Positions 35,008 to 46,117 of a stretch of 64,000 bases of DNA are shown piece after piece. The notes beneath the pieces are model-generated. The model was not told the origin of the DNA, ran no database searches, and saw nothing but the letters and a program-made list of their open reading frames with translations. Position numbers and translations under genes: made by a program. Where the stretch lies: positions 13,814,428 through 13,878,427 of the forward strand of contig JAOANR010000004.1 in assembly GCA_030278955.1 (NCBI GenBank), in the 5' to 3' direction. This DNA is from Hygrophila difformis. Its lineage: Eukaryota; Streptophyta; Magnoliopsida; Lamiales; Acanthaceae. Positions within the stretch are counted from its first letter, which is position 1. Each line of letters begins with the position of its first letter.

Positions 35008-36046
35008 TTACCAATTCTTCCCTCCTCGCCGCCCATTCCCTGCCTGAAACGGAACCAGCGGCAATGGATTCACATCCACTATCTTAACTTCATTCGGTCT
35101 CAGTGGCATGGCAGCTTCCACCACCTCCTTAACGCCACTCGTTTCCCCTTCGGCCACCCCACTACCATGGGCCTCACCCTCCTTCTCATCCGTATGCTCG
35201 TTGTCCTTCTCGCCCTCACTACTCTTATCCTTAGGAACAAACCCTACCCTACCCTTGCGTCCAGGGCGGTTACGCCGCCTTACAACCGTAGTCCAGTCCC
35301 CATAGACATCACCAACCTCAGACGGACCACCCAATATACCCTCTGCCATAACCTCATCCCTCTTATCACCCGGCTCCTCAACCACCTCCTTCCCGCTTCG
35401 CTGCCCCCTTTCTTCGGCCACCGGTGCTTCCACAGCCGCCTCCTGGATCTCACAACCCTCCGGAGACACCTCGGCATTGACCTTGGACGGACACCCCATC
35501 TCAAGATGTCCATATTTACCACATGATTTGCATATAAAATGTAATCCCTCATATGATATCGTAACCCATGCATTATTCACTAGTATCTTCCCCACCATAG
35601 GTTTTTCAAGATCGAGCACGACACAAACCTTTGCAAAACGACCCTTAGCAGCAGTCCTAGTGCACGGATCAAATTTCACCACTTCACCAATGCCCGACGC
35701 CAGGCCCATAAAATATCAGTACTATAGCGATGGAGTTTCAGGCCATTCAACCGCGCTTACACCATAGTTTTGTGCACCTTTGTCTTAGCCGGATCGAATT
35801 CTCTTTTCCAAGGCATTATCGCAAGATAGTGGTCAAACACCATCCACGACCCGCCATTCACCACCTTTTCCCGATCCTCCACTGCGCCAAACCATACCAC
35901 AAAGCACCCATACCACAAAATAATCCAAAACATTGTCTCAATCGGGTCAACCCAACCTAAAATGGTTTGAAACCCAAATCCACATAACCTTCTTCCCACT
36001 TTCCTCTTTCTTCAGACCTTGGCACAGAATCCTCCGCCATTGAGGC
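35008..36046 (-). pseudogene. LINE ORF1 (DUF4283, CCHC knuckle)
   Basis: ATG near 36046 (MAEDSVPRSEERGKWEEG) runs into a TAG at about 35957. The homologous reading continues with DREKVVNGGSWMVFDHYLAIM, then a stop near 35757. From 35709 it reads ASGIGEVVKFDPCTRTAAKG, NNAWVTISYEGLHFICKSCG and KYGHLEMGC, a CCHC zinc knuckle. The C-terminal part is charged and low-complexity down to 35008. Such ORF1 proteins bind the element RNA. Several stops make this copy dead. Confidence 0.85.
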
Positions 36047-36240
36047 ACCTAGGAAGGACAAAACTGCATTGTAAATAGAGAACAACCACGGAGCAGTAAG
36101 GGTGATCTAATAATGGTAAAACCAAAAAGTAAACGGATCTTGATTTCACCAAATGAGAGTGATTCAATAATTATATATTTTCTTTAACCTGTTTTGCTTT
36201 GATTTCTTTTGATCGGATTTCTTATTTGTGTTATTGTCGC

Positions 36241-36509
36241 TGTTAAAGTCCCACATCGATTATATGTTGGGTTATCCCCCTGTTTATATGGACATGGCCT
36301 CTCTACTTATTACCAATTGGTTTTAGGTTGAAGCCCTAGGTCCATTGTATTTCTAACATGGTATCAGAGCCATAGGTACTCATTTGGGTATCTTGTTGTT
36401 TTCGGGATGAATATCATCTCGAGGAGGGGCGTTGTTTATATGGACATGGGCCTCTCTGCCTATTACCAATTGGTTTAGGTTGAAGCCTAGGTCCATTGTA
36501 TTTCTAACA
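36241..36509 (+). mobile_element. TRIM (terminal-repeat retrotransposon in miniature)
   Basis: A 118-bp LTR (36241-36358) starts TGTTAAAGTCCCACATCG and ends TTTCTAACA. It is followed at once by the primer site TGGTATCAGAGCC, then about 70 bases with the purine tract GAGGAGGGG. The 3' LTR lacks its first ~40 bases (starting about 36434) and ends TTTCTAACA at 36509. GTCGC flanks both sides (36236-36240 and 36510-36514). There is no coding sequence; such elements depend on enzymes from other retrotransposons. Confidence 0.92.
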
Positions 36510-36639
36510 GTCGCTAATCTCTTTTGCTTCTCCTATTTCGCATTAGTCCCAACATTTTCATTGATCTCTTTGCCTTTCGTGCTCTGTTGGTTTTGGTTGT
36601 TCTTTTTTGGCTGCAGAGAAACGAGTTGAAATCTTTTGA

Positions 36640-36900
36640 ATGTTTCCGCTCGACTTTGCCCATGAGTTTGACCAGATCTACTTTCCCCACCACCGTGATC
36701 TTCCGCTCACCGCCGATGGAGGCGATATCCACATCCATTTGTTCAATCGACCCAGAAAAATGCAAAGAAATGAATTCAACAAAAGTACATTTGAGGAAGG
36801 AGAAAAATGGGAAGAAGGGTTCTGTGGTGTTGAGTTTCAAACCCATTTTAGATTGGGTTGACCCGATTGAGGAATGTTTTGGATTATTTTGTCATTAAGA
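36640..36900 (+). pseudogene. Second, inverted LINE ORF1 5' fragment
   Basis: The plus-strand text around GGGTTGACCCGATTGAGG and TGTTTTGGATTATTTTG (about 36847-36890) matches the start of ORF1 of the neighbouring minus-strand LINE at 35920-36000 in opposite orientation. It stops at the inner edge of the right Mutator TIR. It is too short to carry a domain. Confidence 0.6.
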
Positions 36901-37282
36901 AATACTTATAATGATGCCATGTCATTTAATTTATTGTAATTAATGAAAAATGACGAAATTGGATTTAATTAGTAAAGGTAGGGGACTATATGGGATCAAA
37001 AATAGATAAAGGATGTATTCGGCCTAAATTAAAAGAAAAAGGACTTACTTGGCCATTTTTCCAAGCAAAATACATAGTTCCACACCGCCACAAGCATATA
37101 CAAGGCTGGAAATCATTATTAGAAGCTCTTAAATTAAATTAGCATTGCTCCAAGCTTTTGAAGAGTTGTGTCTTTTTGCATAAAAATTATAAACACACAC
37201 ACGAAAATATAAAACCAGAATCACAAGCATTAAACATAACCAAAAAAACCTTAATTTCTGGAAAAACACAGACGAACCTGTG

Positions 37283-40200
37283 CCCGCCTAACTCCGTTTC
37301 CAGCAGCAGCTCGCAGGAGCGAGAGACGCCCTACGCCGTCCTCCTCACCCCGGCGTCGCTCCAACGCCTCACCTCCCAGCCCCTCTTTTTTGAGCACGCG
37401 AGCCAACCATCCCGCTCCCTGCCCTGCGTCTGTTCTGCTCCGATGAATCTCCGGTAAGTGTGATTTTTCTTCTCCTTCTTCGCATTCGGGTCTCAATTTG
37501 GATTTCATTTTCCCTGCGCACACCACTCTCACCGTCGCGCCGGTCACGGCAGACGTCCTTTGCCATTCATCGCCACACAAACTAGCTTTTGTCACCCTTT
37601 TTCCTGCGCTCCCTTCCTGTGGGCCTTCTTTGGCCGGGCTTCATCGGAACTTTTGGTGTTGGGATAGGAGCTTTTGGTTGTGACAAATATCGGTGAGCTT
37701 TGAGGAGCTTGCATCTTAAATTCTCGATTTATTCTTGCCACTTTCTTCAACTGGTTTCTACTTTTTCTTCATTCTTCCCCCTTTTTCCCTATGACTTCAT
37801 TCCTTCATTATTTTGCAAATATGAGATATATACGATTCTTTTGAATTCCTGATTAGCTCTTGTGCGTCTTGTAATGTCAAGTGATGTGTTTATATTGATG
37901 AATGATTGATATATGATGTCTTCGGTGCTGGCTTTTCTTATTTATTGACTTTGACATTTATCTTCATTCTTCTCACGGTGTAGCTTTTCTGGATAATTCC
38001 TTTTGTCTATGATACTTACTTTTCTCTTCTCAGCGTATAGTTGGGTAGTTTTTTGTTTAGGCTTTTATTAGGGATTCATATATAATATGGTATCATGTTG
38101 CTTGTATTTGAATTCTTGAGTTAATGGCCAGTTTGACCTATCATGGAGAAATAAATGGTAATAATATTTCTGTGGACGAGAAACAGAGGCTATTGATGCC
38201 CTTGTGGAATGTTTGTTAGATTCCTATCTCCACACGTTAACTATGTAGTTGCCATTTCAATTTGGTGCTTCTTCATCCGTGATTCATCTAATTATCTATC
38301 AAATCTTTGGGTTTGTGAATTTTTCATGCCCCATGTGTATTTGAGTTCAGGTTGGTTCATTCAGTCTATCATTCTTGTATCTTTCGAACACTGATTTATT
38401 AATTCCAACTTTGTTACATGCATATGTATATATAAGTTTACAGTTTCTTTGTGAGCTTACATATGATGTGCTAAAATAACACCGTGGGTTTTTGCCCTCT
38501 TTTGATCTTGTCTATTTGGGGTTGGCATAGTTGGGTAATTCTGCACTGTTGATTTGAGCAGTGGTAAATGAAGTGTTCGAACAAATGCCCCTTTGTTTCA
38601 AGACTAAGGGGTTGTTTTGTGTGTTAATTTTTTCCTTTTTATTCCATTGCACTTTTCCTAGGCATTTGGAGGTGGACATCATGATTTGGCCTTGTGTTTG
38701 TGATTTTTTAAAAAATTTAGCTTAGCAACTGTGTATTTGTATAGTTATCTTGGATTTATTTTTCTGGTTTGTTGTCCATCCTATCATTTTTCATGCTACA
38801 TGTGTGGAAATTCATACCGTATCTTTCTGGGTTGGATTTGAGTTTTTCATTGCCTCCATTCCTTTCTTCTGTCAACCATCACGTTCTTTTGATTGGGATA
38901 TATTGTTATTTGAAAGTGGAAACCATGAGTACATTGACATTATTTTGTATCTTTTGAAATTTGCTGAAGCTTTTGAAAATTCGACAGGTTTTTTGTCAGC
39001 CGCTCGCCTTTTGTAGTTGCGCGTACAGATCCTTCCTGCTTTGTCTATCACTCCGTGTTTTTTGCCATTCTGGGCGTTTATCTCGCGAGGTATGATTCTT
39101 CCCCCCAGTCTCTCTTGATTTATTTTTTTTTTTTTACCCCAAAGTTCACGCCGTTTTGGACTTCAGCCTTATTACCTCACCATGTTTTGCTCACAATCAC
39201 ATCTGCCAAAACAGTTTAAAACTTTCAAATTTTGATTGATTTGAGAAAACTGGTAACTGTCAACTTAATAGTTTATGTCAAAACGATTTAAAACTTTTAA
39301 ATTTTGATTGATTTGAATTAAAAATTTTATAGTTTATGTTAATGCCTGGGTCCATGGGTTGCGAATAACTAGTGTGTGCACTAATTAACAATGAATAGTT
39401 GGCAAAGAATAAATGATGCACATATTCGACTTCAGTGCATGTATTCCTCTAAAATCTGAATATGACTTCAATATGAGGGGTATTTTGTATGGACAAATTC
39501 TTGAATAATAAAATAACAGAATTAAATAATTTGATTCCTTGTAGTACTTCATTTCTTTTTGTTTCTTTAAAGAACTTGTAATTGGCAGGTCAAATTTCAT
39601 TTAATATTAGATCAAATGGACGATCGTGTTGGTAAAAAATGTTTTGTAGTGAAATATACCGCCTCCGTTTTTTAAAATTTCCCCATTGGGCTTGGGCACT
39701 ATTTACTTATAAACTTTCACTTAAAGTTTTATAATAATTATACAATTTAAAATATAGCTAAGTGAGAAGTTTTTAAATATCGACCTTTTAGATTTTTTAT
39801 TTGTACGGAACTTGAGTTATTAATAGTTTAAAATGTGCATTGGATTGCTCATTGGGTGGGTCCATAGCAAATAAAAAAAAAATGGAGGAAGTACTATTTG
39901 TTTGTTCCTTTATGGAGGCAACAACTCCTGGTTACATTTAGGTCTCTTATTATAACCATGCTATGTTTTTTTTTTCTTTTTTCTTTTTTAATTAGCATCA
40001 TCACAGTTTTTGTTATTGTACCTACGGTTGGCATCAGGACGGGTTTGTCGGGTTCGGGTATGAAATTGAATTACCCAAACAAAATCCGGCATTGGTGGAT
40101 ACCCGACACGTCGGGTACCCACCTCGGTACCCCACCCTCTTTTTTTATAAAACATATATTAAAAAATTTGAAATAAATATATAAAATAAAATGACATTAT

Positions 40201-40860
40201 ATGTACACAAAGTTAGCCTATAACAAAGAAATATAGAAAATTCATCCATAACAAATATATATGTGGATTAACTACACATTAGAAAAAACTACCAACACGT
40301 ATGAAGTAGTTTTCAGCAAATATTATTAAATATAGACAAATTGAGTAGGTTTGATTCAACTTTTTTAGTACAGATATATAATATAAAACATAGTCAAGTG
40401 AGATGTTGGATTCGTCTAATCGTTTAGTTTTAGAAAATCAAATTTTTATAATTTTTACTTGTCTATAATTTGAGTTATTTATAATTTAAAATATGTATTA
40501 GACTACGTGTAGGGAAGAAATGGAGAGAATATGTATTGGACTGCAGCAGGGCATTTGGTAATTTTATTTTATGAAAATCGTTTATCATAATTTACCAGTA
40601 TGTATCCCTTTTTATTGTTAGTTTGATAGAATACTTTGATTTTACACGACAAATCAATATTCTATAGTCGACAATGAACTCTTAGTTAATTCGTTATATA
40701 CTTCTCTTGGTTAATTGGTTTAATGTACGGAACTTATGCTTCTCTTCTAGGATACCGAAAGCAGGCTGCAGAGTGGTATGTAGAAAGTGGTTTGAACTTT
40801 GAACAAACAAATTGTTTTCACCTTGCTCAAGGAGACGTGCTAATGATGCTTTTTTTTATT
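37283..40860 (+). pseudogene. Unidentified duplicated gene-like region, right copy
   Basis: Counterpart of the left exon-like pieces. The leader-like GC-rich start is at 37290-37690. The block with AIDALVECLLDSYLHT is in frame here (about 38190-38240). EYIDIILYLLKFAEAFEN ends at a donor near 38987. YRKQAAEWYVESGLNF begins at 40751 after the acceptor CTTCTCTTCTAG. The gene is cut at about 40855 by T/A-rich DNA and gypsy sequence. I cannot name it. Confidence 0.4.
39659..39891. mobile_element. Degenerate Stowaway MITE, right copy
   Basis: Same insertion as 8399-8631, at offset 31260, with TA on both sides. Confidence 0.8.
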
Positions 40861-40879
40861 TTTTTTATTTTTAATTCCG

Positions 40880-41815
40880 TCAACCATAGGCCTCCGCGGA
40901 TCAACTGCCACCTTCAGAAGCCGATGCTTCCGCTCCTTTAGCCGGCTTGGTCAACCGTGCTCCGACACCTCAGGTATTACCTATTCTCGTCTGATTATTG
41001 TGATACTTCCATGAACCGATACTAACATACATTCAATTTTAGGTACCCTTGGTTCTTCCTGTCGATTTTGTGACCTCTTCTATATTGGATTCGAGCACCC
41101 GCACTTCCATTAGTGGCGACATCACTTCAGCATGCGAGGCGTTTGATCGCCTTCTTTTCTCCCAGACCGGTCCACTATCCGCCGAGATTGTCTCCAGTCT
41201 CGATGACCTGCTTATTGCCATCAGCTCGGTCTCCACCTTCGTTGAAGATGCCGGCTTCCAGGAATTTTCAGAGCATCTCTCTATTTGTCTCTCTTCTATC
41301 CGGGTTACAGGAGTGCTGCAGACTAGTCTGCCCAGGACTTGACACTTGTTGACGAGCTTGAATCACGACACCGTGAGACTCTCCCGGTTGGAGGCGATTC
41401 GCCCTCAGCGTGAGCAATTGTCTAACGATCGTGCAACTCAAGAAAGTCAAAAGTCACAGCTGGAGGGTACCATCGCTCAGGCAGAGCGCGAATTGCAGAG
41501 GCAGAGCGTGTCATCGCAGACAGGAGGCGCACCATTCAGGAGGCCAAGGATAGGAGGCTTACTTCCCTCGAGTCTATGTTGGCCGAGACATCCACGCAGG
41601 TTGCTGCTTTGCAGACCACTCATGACCGTTTAGTCGTAGACGATCGTGACTTATCAGCGGAGCTGTCAAAGGCTCTTCGGCCTCGGGCAGACACTCGTGC
41701 TCGTGCTGCTGCCGCTGCTCTTCGTTGTATGACAGACATCCTTGGGCGCACACGAGACCATTGGACAGTCATGCGTCGTCGCATACTCGGTGATGAGCTG
41801 CTGCCTCCTTCTTAG
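40880..41815 (+). pseudogene. Antisense ORF of the gypsy element, right copy (spliced)
   Basis: The first coding block runs to 40973. A 69-bp intron (40974-41042, GT..AG) joins it in frame to the main exon (..NRAPTPQ/VPLVLPVDFVTSS..). The main exon reads SSILDSSTRTSISGD, LDDLLIAISSVSTFVEDAGF, then after small frame breaks (near 41270 and 41390) a coiled-coil-like tail (RPQREQLSNDRATQESQKSQ; QEAKDRRLTSLESML), ending LGDELLPPS and a stop at 41815. It lies opposite and downstream of pol, as in antisense ORFs of Tat elements. No enzyme motif is visible. Function unknown. Confidence 0.62.
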
Positions 41816-41978
41816 TAGCTTAGGATTTGCACTGTATTTTCATTCGGTACGCTTTTTGGGTCAGCCCACCAGCCTTGTGGTGGGAAACTTTGTCTTTTTC
41901 ACTTTCCCTTAGTACATTTTTTGCTATATTTGGTCAATCGTACGACCACTTTTGACTGGATGCATTTATGTTTTTCTC

Positions 41979-43612
41979 TTACTCCGATTCCCAAACCGAT
42001 GGATAATACATTTTGAGATATTTTGCGTTGATATTCTGTTTATGTTCCTGCACGTCAATATCCATCAATTTGTATGCACCATTTAACAATCTCTGAGTAA
42101 CAATGAATGATCCCTCCCAGTTTGGAGACCACTTTCCAGTTTCGTTATCTCGCACTCCTGAAGGTAAGATCACCTTCCACACTAGATCCCCTTCACTGAA
42201 AATCTTTCCTCGAACCCTCTTGTCATAATATCTCGCAATTTTAGTTTTATGACGTCGAATGTTCTCTACGGTTGCAAGCCTATCACTATCCGCCGTCTTC
42301 AATTCTTGCAACATGGCCTCCTCATACTTAGTTAATCCTAAGTGTTGTTGCTGGGCCACCCTCAGTGATGGAACCGTGATTTCCAAAGGTAGAACGGCGT
42401 CGTGTCCGTATGTCAGGTAGTATGGTGTGAAGCCCGAGGCTGTAGACTTAGAATTTCTATACGCCTATAGGACCTCTGATAAGGCCTCATGCGACTTCCT
42501 TGGCTTCTCTCCAACTGCCTTCTTATCATGCTTATCAGGATCTTGTTAGTAGCTTCGGCTTGACCATTCGCTTGGGGGTAGTATGGCGTAGAATGATAGA
42601 TGCGAATTCCAAATTGCTTAGCGAAAGCCATAAACTTTTCACCTGTAAACACTGTCCCTTGATCGGCAGTGAATGTTTGAGGGATTCCAAATCGATGTAT
42701 CAGTTCAGTTACAAACTTAATAACATCGCTTTGATCGATCTTCCTCATTTGCCACGCTTCCGCCCACTTGGTAAAGTAATCAATGGCCACAAGTATGAAC
42801 GCATGATTCTTAGATGAAGGCGGATGAATCTTCCCGATGATATCCATCCCCCAGACACGGAATGGCCAAGGCTTCACGACTGAATGCAACTCTTCCGCCG
42901 GCACTCTTTGAATGGGGTCGTGCTTCTGGCAAGCCTCGCAGCCACGAGCATAAGTGATACAATCTTCCTTGATGGTCGGCCAAAAATAACCATGGCGGTG
43001 AATACTCCATCTCATGCTAGGTCCCGCTCGATGAGAGCCGCATATTCCCTCATGGACTTCTCCCATCACCAGCTTAGCATCCTTAGGACCTACGTATTTG
43101 AGCAATAATCCATCTAGCGCCCTTCGGAACAACTCACTATCAATCAATGTATACCGTAATGCTTTTACCTTCATTGAGCTATCTCCTCCGGACGACGGGT
43201 TCTCAAGGTATTGTATAATATCTGTCCTCCAATCACCACCTGGGTTTTGAGGTTGGACTTCTTCTTGATCTTCAGATTCATTTGTGATGACGGCAATGTG
43301 TGGTGCCCCCCAGTCTGCCAGCCTGAAGCTAGTTGAGCAGCTTCGTTGGCCTCTAGGCACATGATTGATCGTAGCATCCGAAAATTTGCCCAGTAACTCT
43401 AATGCTGTCTCATAGCACTTAATCAGCCTAGGACTCTTGCACTCATACTCTCCTGTCAGTTGCTTCAGAATGACTTGGGAGTCTCCAAAGATAACGACGG
43501 ACCTTACACCCTTCATCAATGCTGTCTCCAGGCCAAATATCAAGGCCTCATACTCAGCTTGGTTGTTGGTTGTACCAGGCTCCAGCTCCCGAGCCAGCTT
43601 CCAATTTCCCAT
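41979..43612 (-). pseudogene. Gypsy second RNase H and integrase
   Basis: From 43728 down, a second RNase-H-like domain (LTFDGSCASSGSGA; after a frame break, PGTTNNQAEYEALIFGLE, GDSQVILKQLTGEYEC, INHVPR). Integrase follows: zinc finger (HEGICGSHRAGPSM, YFWPTIKEDC, CEACQKHDPIQR), core (WGMDIIGKIHPP, AIDYFTKWAEAWQ, TADQGTVFTGEKF, STPYYPQANGQAEATNK with the catalytic Glu). The C-terminal part is at 42386-41979 (GDLVWKVILPSG, WSPNWEGSFIV, KLMDIDVQEHK). A frame break at about 42400 separates core and C-terminus in both duplication copies. Confidence 0.9.
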
Positions 43613-43717
43613 AGAGGATTAGTAATCGTAATATCGGCTCCCGAGCCGCTGCTTGCACAAGACCCATCAAAAGTTAATTCCCAAGGCTCAAACCCTATGA
43701 ATGATGCTTCTTCAGGC

Positions 43718-45232
43718 TCATCTGGCAACTTTAAACGAAGGATGCTGAGCCAAAAAATCCGCTAAGGCCTGTCCCTTGACGGCCTTCTGAGGGACATGCG
43801 CGAGAGTGAAAGGACTAATCTTCATAGCCCACTTAGCTTGGCGGCCCTTCATGGCCGGTCTATGCAATAGTGTCTTGACCAAGTCAAATGGAGCCACCAC
43901 ATGAACTGTCCGTGGCAACATGTAATGCTCTAATTTGTTGCAGGAGTACACTAGCGCATAGCATAGCTTCTCTAAAGTTGTGTATCTGACCTCTGGTCCT
44001 TGCAGGGTCTTACTCAGATAGTAGATGGCTCTTTCTTTGCCACTCTCATCATCTTGTGCAAGTAAACAACCGATGGAATCTTCGGCAGCTGATATGTACA
44101 ACTTCAATGGTACCCCATGCCTGGGTGGCATCAACACTGGAGGATTGGCCAACATTCTTTTGATCTCTTCAAAGGCCGCTTGGTGTTCAGCCGTCCAACT
44201 GAACATCTCGCTCTTCCTTCCTTTGAGCAAGGTGTGAACGCTTTCATCTTCCCTGCAGCATTGGCGATGAATCTCCTCAAAAAATTGATCTTGCCCATTA
44301 ATGACTGTAGCTCCTTCAGGTTTGACGGTGCCCAAGCTTCCAAGATTGCCTTAACTTTGTTTTGGTCAACCTCGATGCCTCTCTCATGAACCAGGAAACC
44401 TAAAAAGTTCCCAGCCGCCACTCCAAAGACACACTTAGCGGGGTTAATTTTCAGTCCATGCTGCCTCATCCTGATGAAAGCTTGCTCAAGGTGGTCCAAG
44501 TGCTGGCCAAATTCACATGACTTGACAACAATATCGTCGATGTATACTTCAAGTATATGGCCAATTAAATCATGAAAGATCATGTTCATGGCCCTTTGGT
44601 ACGTCGCCCCAGCATTCTTCAAACCAAACGGCATCACTACCCACTCGAAGATGCGAACTGGCCCTGGACAACGAAATGCTGTTTTGTGTACATTGTTTTC
44701 AGAAATAAAAATTTGATTGTATCCAGAATAACCATCCATTAATGATAAAAATTTGTGGCCGGCGGCCGCATCAACAAGCATATCGGCCATTGGCATTACA
44801 TTTCATCCTTGGGCGTAGCCAAGTTCAAATTCTTAAAGTCTATACAGACTCTCAATTGACCATTCTTCTTTACAACAGGTACAATGTTTGCAAGCCATTC
44901 TACATAACGAAAGTTCTAATGTAACCTGCTCTAAGAAGCTTCTCGATCTCAACTTTTATTTTTGGGATGGTGTCTGGATCAAACCGTCTAGGCGGCTGTT
45001 TGTGAGGCCTGTACTCGGGGTGAGTAGGCAACTTGTGTTCCATGAGTTCCCTTGAAAGCCCTGGCATGTCCGTGTACTGCCACGCGAAACAATCTTTATA
45101 CTTCTGAATCAGCTCCACTAGTTCGTGCCGCTCTTCCTCAGGCAGAGATGCACTTATCTTCGCCAGCTTCGGCTCTGCATCTGTCCCGAGATTGATGTCC
45201 ACAAGTGGTTCTTTGGCCTCTGGACTAGGCAA
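43718..45232 (-). pseudogene. Gypsy reverse transcriptase and first RNase H
   Basis: 45232-44900 carries the N-terminal part (HELVELIQKYKDCFAWQYTD, PRRFDPDTIPKIKVEIEKLL). The next segment is in another frame (44796-44131: HKFLSLMDGYSGYNQIFI, FEWVVMPFGLKNAGATYQR, LEVYIDDIVVKS with the catalytic YIDD, KCVFGVAAGNFLGF). RNase H follows at 44335-43718 (FSWTAEHQAAFEEIKRML, LYISAAEDSIGCLLAQ, AIYYLSKTL). The frame slips near 44850 and returns near 44300. Key catalytic residues remain. Confidence 0.9.
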
Positions 45233-45363
45233 TGTTCACTTCACAGGAGATGGCCACTCGGATGGCCGGCTGTCAACCAGGTTTTTAGACTTGTCTTCGG
45301 CATCCATCATCATCTCAGTGGTTACCAGCCGCTGTAACATGTCTTTGTAGATGTCCTGGCTGC

Positions 45364-46114
45364 TCATGATGAGGAACTTGGTGCATCTTGACGGCTGTCT
45401 GCTGAATGTAGTTTGAAGCCGCTGGAAGTAAAGTTGATGGACTCTAAGTCCACACCAACACCAATCAGAGCTGAAGCAGGCTGAATACCTTCCAAATAAA
45501 AGATGGCCTCATCATTATTGCTTTCTGGCCCTATGAAGAGTTGAGGGTCTGCCTCCACCAACTCTATGTGGTCACCATCCCAGATGAGTAGTTGGTGTAA
45601 GGTGGATGACACACACTCTGAGTAACGCCGAGTAACAAGTTTTTGATTTCACCACAAAGAAGGCTACTTTGATAGTTTTAGCCCCCACAGTAACATCCGC
45701 CATTATGAATCCTGCGGGTTGAGTCGCTTCTCCCACAAAGCAACACATCATGACCCTAGTAGGGATTAGATCCCTTTCACTTTGTCCAAGCCTCTTCAAA
45801 GTTGACATCGGCATCACATTTTCCGCTGCCCCATTGTCAACAAACACTTTGCTGAAGGGACGCCCATCAATGTGGGCCTTGATATACAAGGGTTTTAGCT
45901 GTCTTGTTTGAGCCACCTCTGGCTTGGCGAATTGCGCGAGAGCTGGCCTCTGAACATATTGGCCACCTAACTCTTCAAGGAGACATCTGGTTATGTGAGA
46001 CAACTCTACTATTATTTCATCCATCTCTTCAATCAATCTAGAAAATGACGGCTCTTCTTCATCCCATATTTCAGATTCAACATCGCTAATCTCTCCGTCC
46101 GCCGCCAATCCCAC
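45364..46114 (-). pseudogene. Gypsy aspartic protease
   Basis: The reading from 46114 contains PLYIKAHIDGRPFSKVFV followed by DNGAAENVM, the retropepsin core (D-x-G-A; here DNGA in place of the usual DTGA/DSGA). It continues to TCYSALLRVCVIHLT near 45600. The frame changes there to 45612-45364 (LHQLLIWDGDHIELVEADPQ). It processes the gag-pol polyprotein in active relatives. Confidence 0.75.
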
Positions 46115-46117
46115 AAC

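Larger units (their letters stand above)
31016..36060 (-). mobile_element. L1-type LINE inside the Mutator-like element
   Basis: Read on the minus strand: ORF1 (DUF4283 and zinc knuckle), then ORF2 with endonuclease, reverse transcriptase, zf-RVT and RNase H, then a 3' UTR ending CTTGTCACC before a poly-A (poly-T at 31016-31025 on the plus strand). This order is that of plant L1 LINEs. The 5' limit near 36060 is approximate. No target duplication was found: the poly-A directly abuts the inner edge of the left Mutator TIR. Several stops, frame breaks and a deletion in reverse transcriptase make it inactive. Confidence 0.85.
30864..37063. mobile_element. Mutator-like element with long TIRs and 9-bp target duplication
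   Basis: The outer ends are inverted repeats of about 150 bases: GGAAAAATGGCTAAGTAAGTC at the left and the complement of GGACTTACTTGGCCATTTTTCC at the right. They continue through ATCCAATTTCGTC and AATGATGCCATGTC. AGCAAAATA flanks both ends (30855-30863 and 37064-37072). Long TIRs with a 9-bp duplication define Mutator-like elements. No MURA-type transposase is inside. The interior is occupied by a decayed LINE (minus strand), a short block at about 36060-36900 and a TRIM at 36241. It is non-autonomous. Confidence 0.9.
37283..43017. repeat. Segmental duplication, right copy
   Basis: Direct repeat of 1-11637 but without the copia element and two MITEs, which makes it a natural empty-site record. 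Similarity begins near CCTAACTCCGTTTCCAGCAG (about 37287) and ends at CATGCTAG (43017). There the right copy continues into intact gypsy pol while the left copy changes to LTR-like DNA. Single-base differences restore frames lost in the left copy (38199 and about 41046). Confidence 0.93.
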
